This document shows positions 8,986-16,924 of a stretch of DNA of 64,000 bases, piece by piece. The stretch is from Acidobacteriota bacterium. Its GTDB lineage: Bacteria > Acidobacteriota > Vicinamibacteria > Vicinamibacterales > SCN-69-37. Below the pieces are notes generated by a model that saw nothing but the letters and a program-made list of their open reading frames with translations, did not search any database and was not told the DNA's origin. Location of the stretch: NCBI GenBank assembly GCA_016716905.1, contig JADJUS010000004.1:186001-250000 (forward strand). The letters are read 5' to 3'. Each line of letters begins with the position of its first letter. Position 1 is the first letter of the stretch. The position numbers were made by a program, and so were the translations under genes.

Positions 8986-9324
8986 TCAAAGGGCCTTGGT
9001 CGAGCGGCGCGGTCTGCGGCGCAGGGCTGCGATGGCGTCCTGGAGTCCGCGGTCTGCGGCCGCGAGTTTGTCGAGCAACGCGCGGAGTTCTGAGGCGGCG
9101 AAGAATCGCGGGTTCAGTTCAAACAGGCGTGTCCGCCCTGCGGACCGTCCCGCGATGAGCCCGTCGGCTTCGAGGCTGCGGATCGCGCCTTGCACAGCGC
9201 TGAGCGCCGTGCCCGTCAAGCGGCTGAGTTCCCGGGGGTAGGACGACCCCATCAGGCGCAAGGCGAGCAGCACGCGTGTCCGGGTGACCGAGCCAAACGG
9301 CGACGGTTGTCCTGCGACCAACAT
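8986..9324 (-). CDS. Winged helix-turn-helix transcriptional regulator
   Basis: A 112-residue protein with a winged-HTH domain of the ArsR/MarR type: TRVLLALRLMGSSYPRELSRLTG leads into SAVQGAIRSLEADGLI (recognition helix) and a wing at AGRTRLFELNPRFF. The C-terminal third is helical and basic. It lies directly upstream of the nucleotidyltransferase gene in the same direction, so it may act as the cognate regulator or antitoxin. No ligand-binding cysteines of metal sensors are present. The operon starts in an AT-richer stretch at 9325-9360. Confidence 0.78.
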   Translation of the reverse strand: MLVAGQPSPFGSVTRTRVLLALRLMGSSYPRELSRLTGTALSAVQGAIRSLEADGLIAGRSAGRTRLFELNPRFFAASELRALLDKLAAADRGLQDAIAALRRRPRRSTKAL

Positions 9325-9381
9325 TAGTGGTCATTTGACACTAAAACAAGGTCATCAGTCAATTCCCCAGTTCCCCAGTTC

Positions 9382-9410
9382 CCGCCTTCGCTCCTCCGGA
9401 GCTACGGCGG
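9382..9410. repeat. Palindromic repeat, CCGCC-type family (copy 2)
   Basis: CCGCCTTCGCT ... AGCTACGGCGG with a short loop, between the divergent HTH regulator and the subtilase gene. It is preceded at 9363-9381 by a short array of CCCCAGTT units of the kind also found at 44505-44552 on the other strand. Confidence 0.75.
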
Positions 9411-9446
9411 ACAAGCCCCAGTTTCCTATGTCATAGTCATTCCCCA

Positions 9447-10946
9447 ATGACTGTTACCACTGCGCGATTTTCTCTGGCAGCCGGGGCCTGTGCGCTGGCT
9501 GGACTCCTTTCGATCCCAGGCGCGTCGGTGAACGCGCAACAAGACCCGGCGCCGCAGTTCCTGACGACCGCGACGCAACTGGCGGCCTACACGCAGGCCG
9601 CGACACGTGACCTCAACTATCTGCCCGGTGAAGTGATCGTGAAGTTCCGCGTGGGTGTGAGCGTCAATCAGCAGGCCCGGGCGCTTTCCTCGGTGCGGTC
9701 GCGGCCCTCCACGGACCGTCTGCAGTGGATTGCCGATCGGACGGCGCGCCTGATGGTGCCTGAAGATCCAGATTCGATCGCCGTCGCGGCCAACCTCATG
9801 CGCCAACCCGAAGTGGAGTATGCGCAGCCCAACTGGCTCCGGCAGCCGTCGTCGGTGCCCAACGACACGCAGTATGCCGCGCGGCAGTGGAACATGTCGC
9901 TGCTCGATATGCCGAGGGCCTGGGACATCAACACTACTGGTGGCGCCGGCGTGACGGTGGCCGTGATTGATACCGGCCTGACCAGCGTAAACGCCACCTA
10001 CCCGCTCAAGACCTGGAACGGCACGGCGATCGTCACGGCGCAGGTGCCCGTGGGCATCAATCCGGACGTGGATGCGGCGCGGATCGTGGGCAATAGGGAC
10101 TTTGTGTTCTGGACGGGGCCCGTGATCGACTTCAACGGACATGGGACGCACGTGTCCGGCACGGTGGCGCAGTCCACCAACAACAACCTGGGATACGCGG
10201 GCATCGCCTTCGGCGCCAAAATCATGCCCCTCAAGGTGTGCCTGAGCTTCTGGGATATCCAGATTCTGCAGGCGGAGAGCGGCGTGACCGGATATCCGCC
10301 CATCAATGTTGGCGGATGCCCGACGTCGGCGGTCATCGCGGCCGTGCGATATGCGGCTGACAACGGTGCCAAGGTCATCAACCTCAGCCTTGGCGGTACC
10401 GATGCCTCACCCGCCGATCAGGATGCGATGAACTATGCGCTGGCGCGTGGCGTGTTTGTGGCGATGTCAGCCGGTAACGAGTTCGAGGACGGCAATCCGG
10501 TGACTTATCCCGCATCCTACGGGAAGTTGGTGGCCGGTGCGATGGCCGTCGGGGCCGTTGGCCGCACGCAAGTGCGCTCGTATTATTCGACGACTGGTGA
10601 CTTTGTGGAGATTGCGGCGCCCGGTGGTGACGCGCGCGAGGGTGGCTCGAACGGCGTGGTGTATCAGGCAGGGGTTCTCTTCAGCGACTACAACCCAGCC
10701 GTAGTGATTCTGCCGCGGTTCGATCGGTATTCGGACGTCGGCTTTCAGGGCACGTCCATGGCGTCGCCGCACGTGGCGGGGATTGCTGCGCTCATCATGA
10801 GCCAGGGCGTGACGTCGCCGGCGGCAGTCGAGGCGCTCATCACCGCGACCGCCAAAGACCTTGGCACTGCCGGGCGCGACAATCTCTATGGAGCGGGTTT
10901 GATTCAACCGCGCACGGCGCTGCGGGGATTCGGGGTGTTGAGGTGA
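9447..10946 (+). CDS. Secreted subtilisin-like serine protease (family S8)
   Basis: A 499-residue exported protease. Residues 1-30 are a signal peptide (ending ASVNAQ). Residues ~58-130 form an inhibitor-like propeptide (YLPGEVIVKFRVG ... VEYAQPNW), and the catalytic domain follows. The triad is visible: Asp175 in VIDTG, His232 in NGHGTHVSG and Ser437 in GTSMASPHVAG, with the oxyanion Asn in SAGNEF. Two cysteines, in LKVCLSFW and GGCPTS, flank an unusual loop insertion and may form a disulfide. The protein ends soon after the catalytic domain, so no sorting or C-terminal targeting domain is present. A barrel-type protein follows directly. Confidence 0.93.
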   Translation: MTVTTARFSLAAGACALAGLLSIPGASVNAQQDPAPQFLTTATQLAAYTQAATRDLNYLPGEVIVKFRVGVSVNQQARALSSVRSRPSTDRLQWIADRTARLMVPEDPDSIAVAANLMRQPEVEYAQPNWLRQPSSVPNDTQYAARQWNMSLLDMPRAWDINTTGGAGVTVAVIDTGLTSVNATYPLKTWNGTAIVTAQVPVGINPDVDAARIVGNRDFVFWTGPVIDFNGHGTHVSGTVAQSTNNNLGYAGIAFGAKIMPLKVCLSFWDIQILQAESGVTGYPPINVGGCPTSAVIAAVRYAADNGAKVINLSLGGTDASPADQDAMNYALARGVFVAMSAGNEFEDGNPVTYPASYGKLVAGAMAVGAVGRTQVRSYYSTTGDFVEIAAPGGDAREGGSNGVVYQAGVLFSDYNPAVVILPRFDRYSDVGFQGTSMASPHVAGIAALIMSQGVTSPAAVEALITATAKDLGTAGRDNLYGAGLIQPRTALRGFGVLR

Positions 10947-10948
10947 TC

Positions 10949-11605
10949 ATGTCGCGTCGATTGAGTGTTCTGGTCTGCGCCGCAGTCTTGTGGTCGGCTG
11001 CGCCGGCATGGGCGCAAGCCCCTGCGGGTGGCTCGACGCCGAGGTTTGGCGTGCGCGCGTTCGGTCATTTCGAGTGGCAGACGATGGCCGCGAAAGAGAC
11101 GTTTGATGCCGTCACTGGCAAGTCCACGTTGACCGGACTGGGCGGCGGCGTGGAGGTGCAACGCATCTGGCGCGGCATCTTCGCGCGAGCGGCGATCTCA
11201 CGCATGTCGCAGTCAGGACAGCGAATCTTCGTGTTCGACAACACGGTGTTCCCGCTGGGCGTTCCCCTCGACATCACGATGACGCCGATCGAATTCGCTG
11301 CGGGCTGGCGCTTCAGTCCCATCGGGTCACGCGGGATCGTCGGTTACCTCGGTGCGGGCGGCATGTCCCTGAGCTACAACGAGTCATCCCCGAGCGACGC
11401 GGCGGGTGAAGAGGTCAGCGAGAAGGTGAGCGGCTTCCTGCTGTTCGGCGGTGTGGAGGTGCCAGTGTGGCGGTTCGTCACTGCTGGTGCCGAAGTCGGG
11501 TGGCGGAAGGCCGAAGTGCTGAACCCGGGTGGGGCCATGGGTGCCTTCGACGAGAACGATTTCGGCGGCGTCACCATGCGCGTGATGGTGTCGATTCGGC
11601 GATAA
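10949..11605 (+). CDS. Predicted outer-membrane beta-barrel protein
   Basis: A 218-residue protein with signal peptide (residues 1-23, ending APAWAQ) and alternating amphipathic strands separated by glycine turns: FGVRAFGHFEWQTM, LGGGVEVQRIWRG, AAGWRFSPIG and FLLFGGVEVPVWRFVTAGAEVGWR. It ends in VTMRVMVSIRR, an alternating last strand without the classic terminal Phe. It resembles small OmpA/OmpW-like barrels. A GTG six bases upstream, overlapping the subtilase stop, is an alternative start. Location just after the protease gene suggests one transcript; a shared function is not evident. Confidence 0.7.
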   Translation: MSRRLSVLVCAAVLWSAAPAWAQAPAGGSTPRFGVRAFGHFEWQTMAAKETFDAVTGKSTLTGLGGGVEVQRIWRGIFARAAISRMSQSGQRIFVFDNTVFPLGVPLDITMTPIEFAAGWRFSPIGSRGIVGYLGAGGMSLSYNESSPSDAAGEEVSEKVSGFLLFGGVEVPVWRFVTAGAEVGWRKAEVLNPGGAMGAFDENDFGGVTMRVMVSIRR

Positions 11606-11620
11606 GAGCCCTTCGACTCG

Positions 11621-12091
11621 ATGCCTCTAAGCCTCGCTCAGGGCAAGCACGATGAATGGATGCGCGAGGCCCTGGCGCTGGCGCGTGAAGCGGCAGCCGC
11701 AGGAGAAGTGCCCGTCGGCGCGGTTGTCGTGCGTGACGACGTGGTTATTGGCCGAGGTCGCAATGGCCCTGTCGGTTCGCACGATCCCACGGCCCATGCC
11801 GAGATCGTGGCGCTGCGCGACGCGGCCGCGCGCGTGGGCAACTATCGCCTTCCCGGCGTCACCCTGTATGTGACGCTCGAACCCTGCATGATGTGCGTGG
11901 GCGCCCTGATGCACGCGCGCGTGCAGGCGGTGGTGTACGGCGCCACGGAGCCCAAGGCCGGTGCCATGGAATCTACGCAACGGGCGCACGAACACGCGGC
12001 GTTGAATCATCAGATCACGGTCGTGTCCGGCGTGCTTGCGGCGGAGTGCCGCGAGGTCCTGCAGGCGTTCTTCAGGGAGAGACGCGCGTAA
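11621..12091 (+). CDS. tadA: tRNA-specific adenosine deaminase TadA
   Basis: Converts A34 to inosine in tRNA-Arg(ACG); the substrate tRNA is encoded at 6839. The 156-residue protein has the zinc motif DPTAHAEIVALR (His ligand plus catalytic Glu) and EPCMMCVGALMHAR (two Cys ligands), and the GNYRLPG segment of the family. The start codon and first ten residues (MPLSLAQGKH) fall in a hairpin-like stretch, GCCCTTCGA ... TCAGGGC, that looks like inserted repeat DNA. The next in-frame ATG, at 11660, would remove the HDEW residues common in TadA. The gene overlaps a convergent ORF by 20 bases. Confidence 0.9.
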   Translation: MPLSLAQGKHDEWMREALALAREAAAAGEVPVGAVVVRDDVVIGRGRNGPVGSHDPTAHAEIVALRDAAARVGNYRLPGVTLYVTLEPCMMCVGALMHARVQAVVYGATEPKAGAMESTQRAHEHAALNHQITVVSGVLAAECREVLQAFFRERRA

Positions 12092-12497
12092 GGCCTGTAG
12101 GGCGGGTGAGGCTAGGGGTTCCCTTGGCGCGGCCGACAAAGTGGTCAGGCACGCGGCGATAACGCAGGCAGTGGCTCTCAGGGCTTAGGCACTCTATCGC
12201 ACCGGGTTCGCCGGGCGCGTCCGTGGCGGTGAGCGCGATATCAGCGCGCTTCGCCTTGAGCATGCGGGAAAACACGTCGTTGAATGCGCTGAGGTTCCCC
12301 ACGCGGGCGTCTGCGGCGGCGCCCACGAGGTAGTCGCGCGCCCAGCCCAGTCGGGCCTCCCAGGACACGACTCGCAGGGCGGGCACAGCGATTGTGGGCG
12401 CGCCCAATGACTGGTTCATCGACGTGGGCTGCATCGCGGGCACAGAGGTGAACGCGAAGGCACTGGCCAACGCGAGCGCGATACCGGGGTGCTTCAT
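12072..12497 (-). CDS. Hypothetical small secreted protein
   Basis: A 141-residue protein not recognised. It begins MKHPGIALALASAFAFTSVPAM, a clear signal peptide, and the ATG has AGGAG seven bases upstream (12504-12508 on the minus strand), so translation is likely. The mature part is helical with basic patches and two cysteines near the end (ECLSPESHCLRYR) that could pair. The gene converges on tadA with a 20-base overlap and starts about 135 bases from tRNA-Ser. Possible roles are open. Confidence 0.6.
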   Translation of the reverse strand: MKHPGIALALASAFAFTSVPAMQPTSMNQSLGAPTIAVPALRVVSWEARLGWARDYLVGAAADARVGNLSAFNDVFSRMLKAKRADIALTATDAPGEPGAIECLSPESHCLRYRRVPDHFVGRAKGTPSLTRPTGLTRVSP

Positions 12498-12632
12498 GAG
12501 TCTCCTGCGTAAACGGGGCTGACACCCGAAGCATGAAGGAACGGGCGGGGCATGGATGTTCCCTTTGAAACATGAGCGCAGTTGCCCATGTGGCGCCGGA
12601 TATGCGATCCTGTTGAGCCGTCCACCCTCTGC

Positions 12633-12723
12633 GGAGAGGTACCGAAGTGGTCGTAACGGGATCGCCTCGAAAGCGATTTGTCGGGTAACCGGCACGTGGG
12701 TTCGAATCCCACCCTCTCCGCCA
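12633..12723 (+). tRNA. tRNA-Ser (anticodon CGA)
   Basis: 91 nt including CCA. Acceptor stem GGAGAGG/CCTCTCC, anticodon loop CTCGAAA (CGA, reads UCG), a long variable arm typical of serine tRNAs, and GGTTCGAATCC in the T arm. The encoded CCA is also the first three bases of the palindromic repeat block that follows. Confidence 0.97.
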
Positions 12724-12899
12724 ACCTTCGCTAAACGCTCGCTGCGCGAGCAGCTACGGTTGGCTTCGCCAACTGTAGGTGCGACGTGTGCGCCGGAGCC
12801 GCTCACGGAGTGAGCGTTTGCGAAGGCGCATCGCGAGCGCTGTGCGAAGGTTGCCCGCCGAAGCTGCTCGCGCAGCGAGCGTTTAGCGAAGGTGGGCAG
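12721..12899. repeat. Three tandem palindromes, CCGCC/CCAACC-type family, fused to tRNA-Ser 3' end
   Basis: Three hairpins in a row: 12721-12763 (CCAACCTTCGCT ... AGCTACGGTTGG), 12788-12830 (TGCGCCGGAGC ... GCGAAGGCGCA) and about 12845-12899 (GGTTGCCCGCC ... AGCGAAGGTGGGCA). Arms and loops share the family pattern of copies elsewhere, with the outer few base pairs changed in a compensating way (CCGCC/GGCGG, CCAACC/GGTTGG, TGCGCC/GGCGCA). The block fills most of the gap between tRNA-Ser and the GIY-YIG gene. Confidence 0.8.
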
Positions 12900-12970
12900 A
12901 CAGTGACCCATTCGCACGAACCCTCCGGTGCACCGCGCCTACAGTCTGGTCGAACTGCTCGGCTCGCGCT

Positions 12971-13237
12971 GTGCAATCGCATTCCCAAGTGCGAGAAAAG
13001 CGATTCGTCTACGTCATTCGCAGCGAAGTTTCCGGGCGGCGGTACTTCGGCTTGACCTCAGACTTCGAGAAGCGCCTGGCCGGCCACAACGCCGGTCAGA
13101 ACATCTCGACAGCCGGGCAGAGACCGTGGCGCCCGGTGACGGTCACCGAATTCCAGTCGGGAGCGGCCGCGGTGCAGCTTGAGAAGTACCTGAAATCCGG
13201 CTCGGGTCGTGCGTTTGTCCGAACGCACTTTTGGTGA
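12971..13237 (+). CDS. GIY-YIG nuclease domain protein (UPF0213-like)
   Basis: An 88-residue single-domain member of the GIY-YIG superfamily. RFVYVIRSEVSGRRYFGLT corresponds to the GIY...YIG core in its YV(I/L)...Y(V/F)G form, with Arg in EKRLAGHNAG as the likely catalytic arginine and a C-terminal ERYLKSGSG-like stretch (EKYLKSGSGRAF) carrying the metal-binding Glu. These small proteins are widespread, often near tRNA genes or mobile DNA, and their role is unclear. It lies just beyond the tRNA-Ser repeat block. Confidence 0.82.
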   Translation: MQSHSQVREKRFVYVIRSEVSGRRYFGLTSDFEKRLAGHNAGQNISTAGQRPWRPVTVTEFQSGAAAVQLEKYLKSGSGRAFVRTHFW

Positions 13238-13314
13238 AGATCTTCACGATCGGGTCCTGCACTTGGCGTAAGAGCTGGACTTCTCTGATAGTCTCTGCGC
13301 CTTGCGGGGGGCCG

Positions 13315-13572
13315 ATGGCATATGAGTTGGACCTGAAGCACTTGGCGCGGCTTGGCGCAATCGTGCGCCTGAACGAACTCCTTGAGGAGCGTGCTTGCAT
13401 CTTCAAGGTCTTTCCGGACTTGAAGCGGTCGGTTCTGGCGCCACGCCAATCGCCAGTGGGGCGCCGCAAAAAGGGCCCCTCCTCACCGGAGGTCAGGGAG
13501 GCCATCAGCGACGGCATGCGGAGGTACTGGGCCCGCCGGAAGGCGAAGCCATCGCCTGCCGCGACGAAGTAG
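13315..13572 (+). CDS. Small basic protein with RRYWARRKA tail, putative DNA-binding
   Basis: An 85-residue protein with an N-terminal helix pair (AYELDLKHLARLGAIVRLNELLEE) resembling a short coiled coil, then a Pro/Arg/Lys-rich linker (PVGRRKKGPSS). It ends in SDGMRRYWARRKAKPS, which recalls the MxxYWxxRR tail of many small hypothetical nucleoid-type proteins. The ATG at 13315 follows a GGGGG stretch. A longer reading from 13231 is possible but begins within unconserved sequence. Function inferred only from composition. Confidence 0.55.
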   Translation: MAYELDLKHLARLGAIVRLNELLEERACIFKVFPDLKRSVLAPRQSPVGRRKKGPSSPEVREAISDGMRRYWARRKAKPSPAATK

Positions 13573-14041
13573 TCAGTTCGGCACATCCGATCTTCGGCGC
13601 AAGACCAGAGACCATTTCCAGGGTTGAGCGAGCGGCGGTGTGCAATCCGCTGCACGGCGTGCGCAAGAACTTGCCCAACACCCTCGGACTCCTGCGTCTG
13701 GCCACAATGTCATCTGGCCCTACCCAGTGGCACGCCATTTGCGCAGTCACCTGCGTCGTGAATCGCCCACTGGACCCTTTCTGGTATTTGCAGACCCGAG
13801 TGGCATTCGTGATCTCCGACGAGCTGCCATCAGTCAGGTGTGCCACTACCGACCCCCAGGCGACGTCACTCTGCAGCACAAACATCGGAGATCTCGCAAA
13901 TCAGTGGGATCGATCGGTCGCGCTGAGTGAGATCGATCGATCCCACTCTTCCGTCACCCTCAAGAAAATGCGGCCGCCTTTGAATGGTCAGCAATCTGGC
14001 GCATGTCTTGCTCTGAACACTGACCGGACGCCTGGAGAGCC
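13573..14041. other. Non-coding interval with an inverted repeat
   Basis: About 470 bases in which I find no convincing gene; open frames here lack family features and ribosome sites. It holds a 13-bp perfect inverted repeat at 13904-13946 (GTGGGATCGATCG and its complement, 17-base loop) about 95 bases before the AraC-like gene. This could be an operator or a terminator. The base composition is slightly lower in GC than the flanks, which fits a decayed segment. Confidence 0.45.
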
Positions 14042-14347
14042 ATGGCCTACAACCATCAGCAAGTCACCGAGGCTGTTCGACAAGCACTGCTTGAAGACCC
14101 GCGGACATCGCTGCGCGTCCTGTCGAATCGGCTGGGAATCGAACGGCATACGATTCGGCGAGCACTCCTGAACCAGTTGGGCGTCACTTTCCGGGATGTC
14201 CAGCGGCGGTCCCTCGTGGAACGTGCCACCGCCCTTCGTGCCGGTGACCGACCGCAATCTGTAAAAGAGACAGCCTACGCCCTTGGCTACAGATCGGCAA
14301 CCTCGCTATCACGATTGATCAAGCGAGCGCGGGGACACCCCGCCTAA
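14042..14347 (+). CDS. AraC-type helix-turn-helix protein (DNA-binding domain only)
   Basis: A 101-residue protein made almost only of two HTH units. The first is SLRVLSNRLGIERHTIRRAL. The second, SVKETAYALGYRSATSLSRLIKRARG, has the arrangement of the second AraC HTH (VxExAxxLGYxSxxxLSRxFKRxxG). It lacks the ligand-binding domain of full AraC regulators, so it is a solo regulator or the relic of a longer one. The ATG at 14042 follows CTGGAGAGCC, a good ribosome site. It precedes the DsbA/cysteine-rich gene pair and may control it. Confidence 0.7.
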   Translation: MAYNHQQVTEAVRQALLEDPRTSLRVLSNRLGIERHTIRRALLNQLGVTFRDVQRRSLVERATALRAGDRPQSVKETAYALGYRSATSLSRLIKRARGHPA

Positions 14348-14458
14348 TGTTCCAAGTTCGCCAGTAATGCACCAATCGGGCAGGCGTTTCTGCTTGCTGG
14401 GTCATCTAGTCGGGAGTAGCCTCCCAATACGCTGTAAGACGCTCAGTTGGAGGCTGTG

Positions 14459-15214
14459 ATGGAGCAGGTTCCGTCGACCGGATTGCGCAGTGGGTGGGGA
14501 GTAGTTCGAAGCAGTCTGGACGTCGTGGCGACGATCATGGTCATTGCAGTCGCAGCGGCGATTCTGTATCGAGTCTTGGTCCCCCAAACGATTCCGGTGA
14601 GGGCGGAGGTCAAGGGCGCGGCTGCGCCTGTGCGCCCGCCCGTCCCGCTTCCATCGGAGCCGCTGCCCCTCGCGAACGCCGCCATCAAAGGCGACCGCAA
14701 CGCCAGGGTCGCCATCATTGTGTATTCAGATTTCCAATGTCCCTACTGCGGTGTGTTCGCCCGCGAGACGTGGCCGGCCCTTCAGAAAGAGTTTGTGGAC
14801 ACGGGGAAGGTCCTCTTTGCGTTCCGACATCTGCCGCTCGATAGCATTCATCCGAAGGCCAGGCGTGTAGCCGAGGCCGCAGAATGCGCCAGGCAGCAGG
14901 GGAAATTTTGGGAGTTTCACGATGCACTGTTCGCGCAGCAGAAAGACCTTGCTGGGGCCGATATGGGTCAACAAGCACTTGCACTTGGCCTTGCACCGAA
15001 GCTCTTCGGTGCTTGCTTGAGCGGGCAGGCTGCGGATCGAGTTATGGCCGACAGCCGGGGTGCTGAGGAACTGGGAATCAACGGGACTCCAACTTTTTTT
15101 ATCGGAAGGTTGGAGCCTGGAGGGATCGTTCGCGTGACCGACCGACTTGTCGGGGCACAGAAGCTCTCGGCTTTCGACAAGGCCATCGCGGCGGCGATTG
15201 GGTCGAAACCGTGA
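14459..15214 (+). CDS. Membrane-anchored DsbA/DsbG-like thiol:disulfide oxidoreductase
   Basis: A 251-residue protein with one N-terminal membrane segment (about residues 22-41), a Pro-rich linker and a thioredoxin domain of the DsbA type (Thioredoxin_4). The redox motif is C94-P-Y-C97 in YSDFQCPYCGVF, the HLPLD and AAECARQQGKFWEFHDAL helices follow, and GINGTPTFFIG holds the cis-Pro. It should face the periplasm and oxidise or isomerise disulfides. The ATG is set by GGAGG at 14449-14453. Only 40 bases separate it from a secreted protein with 22 cysteines, its likely client. Confidence 0.9.
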   Translation: MEQVPSTGLRSGWGVVRSSLDVVATIMVIAVAAAILYRVLVPQTIPVRAEVKGAAAPVRPPVPLPSEPLPLANAAIKGDRNARVAIIVYSDFQCPYCGVFARETWPALQKEFVDTGKVLFAFRHLPLDSIHPKARRVAEAAECARQQGKFWEFHDALFAQQKDLAGADMGQQALALGLAPKLFGACLSGQAADRVMADSRGAEELGINGTPTFFIGRLEPGGIVRVTDRLVGAQKLSAFDKAIAAAIGSKP

Positions 15215-15254
15215 CGAGAGGGATGGTGGTCTGGCTCGGTTGAAAGGAGTTGTT

Positions 15255-15782
15255 ATGCGGAGAAAGTCACTTGGTGGGAGGTATTTGGCGTTCTTGGCGA
15301 TAGTGTATTTCGGTGCGGAGGTGGGCGGAGTTTCACTGGCGGCCAGCACTCCTCCAATCTGCGAGGAGGTATGCTCGGAGTCAACGGCGTGTGAAGAGTC
15401 GTGCTACGAAAACATGATGGAGTTCGAGAACGGGAACGACATCACTTGTCTTGACTATGGTGTCTATGACACCGAGGCCACCTGCTGTGGTGATTCGGTT
15501 TGTGAAGCCACGAGGGGTGAAATGGGCTACTGCAATTTCGACTGTGGTCCCATCGTCGAGGGTTGTGGTGAGTGCGATCCATACGCACAAACAGGTTGTG
15601 GGAATGACGAGGTCTGCACCAACGATGAGTGCTGCCTGGCGCAGAACAATCCCCCTCCTCCACCCGCGCCGCAGTGTTTTATCGTCGCATGCTCCCAGTA
15701 CGTGCCCTGCTGTGCGAATTTCTACTGTCTGATTGACCCTGGCTGGAGTCTTGGCACAGGCACATGCTACCCTGAGCATTAG
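15255..15782 (+). CDS. Secreted cysteine-rich protein (22 Cys)
   Basis: A 175-residue protein of unknown family. Residues 1-30 are a signal peptide (MRRKSLGGRYLAFLAIVYF ... LAAS), and all 22 cysteines lie after it, an even number that would allow 11 disulfides. They occur in clusters: CEEVC, CEESC, a CC pair in EATCCGDSVC, CGECD, ECC, and CC in VPCCANFYC. A PPPPP linker near residue 137 divides a large and a small Cys-rich part. The start has AAGGAG at 15244-15249. It follows the DsbA-like gene and precedes a hairpin. It could be a surface toxin, adhesin or inhibitor; none can be shown. Confidence 0.72.
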   Translation: MRRKSLGGRYLAFLAIVYFGAEVGGVSLAASTPPICEEVCSESTACEESCYENMMEFENGNDITCLDYGVYDTEATCCGDSVCEATRGEMGYCNFDCGPIVEGCGECDPYAQTGCGNDEVCTNDECCLAQNNPPPPPAPQCFIVACSQYVPCCANFYCLIDPGWSLGTGTCYPEH

Positions 15783-15785
15783 ACT

Positions 15786-15806
15786 GGCCAGGCGGGCTGC
15801 CTGGCC
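15786..15806 (+). terminator. GC hairpin after the cysteine-rich gene
   Basis: An 8-bp perfect stem GGCCAGGC/GCCTGGCC with a five-base loop, starting three bases after the stop codon of the cysteine-rich gene. There is no T run, so it may act as a weak or factor-dependent terminator or as an mRNA 3' stabiliser. Confidence 0.5.
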
Positions 15807-15828
15807 CGCCCCTGCTGATTGAATCGAA

Positions 15829-16914
15829 ATGCTTCGGCGAGACCGACACTCGGTTTGGCGCGGACCATTGAACGCCATTGTTGTGGTCGGCTTGGTGGCC
15901 TGTGCGTGCTCCGTTGTGGTGACCAGTACTTCGTCTTGCGACAGTGTCCCGACTGCGCCATGGGCTTCATCCCCAGCGGCGCAGCCGGGACTGCTTTCAT
16001 TGTCAGGGAGAGTGGTCGCCCATCACAGCCAGACTCCGGTGTTTGCCTCGATTGAAGCTGGCCAGTCAACCGCGTATTCCGTCCAAACAAGTTCTGATGG
16101 AAAGTTCACGATTAACAGTCTGTCTTCGGGGCTCGTGCAGTTGTCTATTGGTGCCCCTGGTTACAATACGTACCGCTCGCGAGCGGACCTAACGGAGAAA
16201 CCCTCCGACTTAACGATCCAACTGATTCCGTCTTCCGATCCATTCGACTTAACTTTCTTTCGCGCTTTTGCGAGGGGGAGTCAAGATGGCCCGCTCCAGC
16301 CAACATTCAATTGGTCGGTCAACCCATCGTTCTATCTCCGTACTGTCACCGCTGATTCTGGGCAGCCGCTGCCCGTTGCCACTCTTGATGCGATTGAGGC
16401 GCTCTTCCGGCGTGCGGTACCTGAATTATCAGGGGGGCTCCTCCGGGTTGAAAGCGTTGCGCGCGGCTCGGCCATACCGATTCCACGACAGGGAAGCGTC
16501 TCGGTGCAGTTTTATGCCGGCCTAATCGACGCGGATCCGAACCGCGGCGGCGACGCGACCGTCGGAGGTAACCAGGGACGAATGAGACTTCGATACGATC
16601 CTGCCTTAGACGATGGCGTGGTTAATCAGAGACGGCAATGTGAGTCATTTTCGGTGCTTATGGCCGATCATGAAATCGTCCACATCATGGGCTACTACCA
16701 TACGGACACCACTTATATCGACTTCGACTCAGGTACGGGCTGCCCTGGGGCAGGGCGTCCGGCTCGAGTTCGTTACCACGCGTCAGTCATGTATGCCCGG
16801 CCGCCAGGCAACACGGATATTGACAACGATCCCCCGAGCTTCGCGTATCCTCTGTCCGGTGTTGGTGCGGGGCAACGGATGATCGCGTGCGAGTTTTATC
16901 GTCTGGCAAAGTAG
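15829..16914 (+). CDS. Lipoprotein metalloprotease of metzincin type with carboxypeptidase-regulatory-like domain
   Basis: A 361-residue protein. A lipobox (LVAC, Cys25) suggests membrane anchoring. Residues ~55-135 read as a carboxypeptidase-regulatory-like beta sandwich (LSLSGRVVAHHSQTPVFAS ... GAPGYNTYRS). The C-terminal half holds HEIVHIMGYYH at 281-291, a full HExxHxxGxxH metzincin zinc site, with ASVMYA at about 318-323 as the Met-turn. It is therefore a matrixin/astacin-type peptidase by motif, with no close family recognised. It begins 46 bases after the cysteine-rich gene and the VWA-like gene follows within 10 bases. Confidence 0.78.
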   Translation: MLRRDRHSVWRGPLNAIVVVGLVACACSVVVTSTSSCDSVPTAPWASSPAAQPGLLSLSGRVVAHHSQTPVFASIEAGQSTAYSVQTSSDGKFTINSLSSGLVQLSIGAPGYNTYRSRADLTEKPSDLTIQLIPSSDPFDLTFFRAFARGSQDGPLQPTFNWSVNPSFYLRTVTADSGQPLPVATLDAIEALFRRAVPELSGGLLRVESVARGSAIPIPRQGSVSVQFYAGLIDADPNRGGDATVGGNQGRMRLRYDPALDDGVVNQRRQCESFSVLMADHEIVHIMGYYHTDTTYIDFDSGTGCPGAGRPARVRYHASVMYARPPGNTDIDNDPPSFAYPLSGVGAGQRMIACEFYRLAK

Positions 16915-16924
16915 GCGGTGAGAG

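Noticed and set aside
12721..12899. Possible CRISPR or tRNA attachment site of an integrated element
   Set aside because: Three different-size hairpins without regular spacers; no integrase gene or matching direct repeat of the tRNA end was found nearby.
13395..14171. 258-codon plus-strand frame across the gap 13573-14041
   Set aside because: No domain or leader, and it overlaps two better-supported small genes in other frames.
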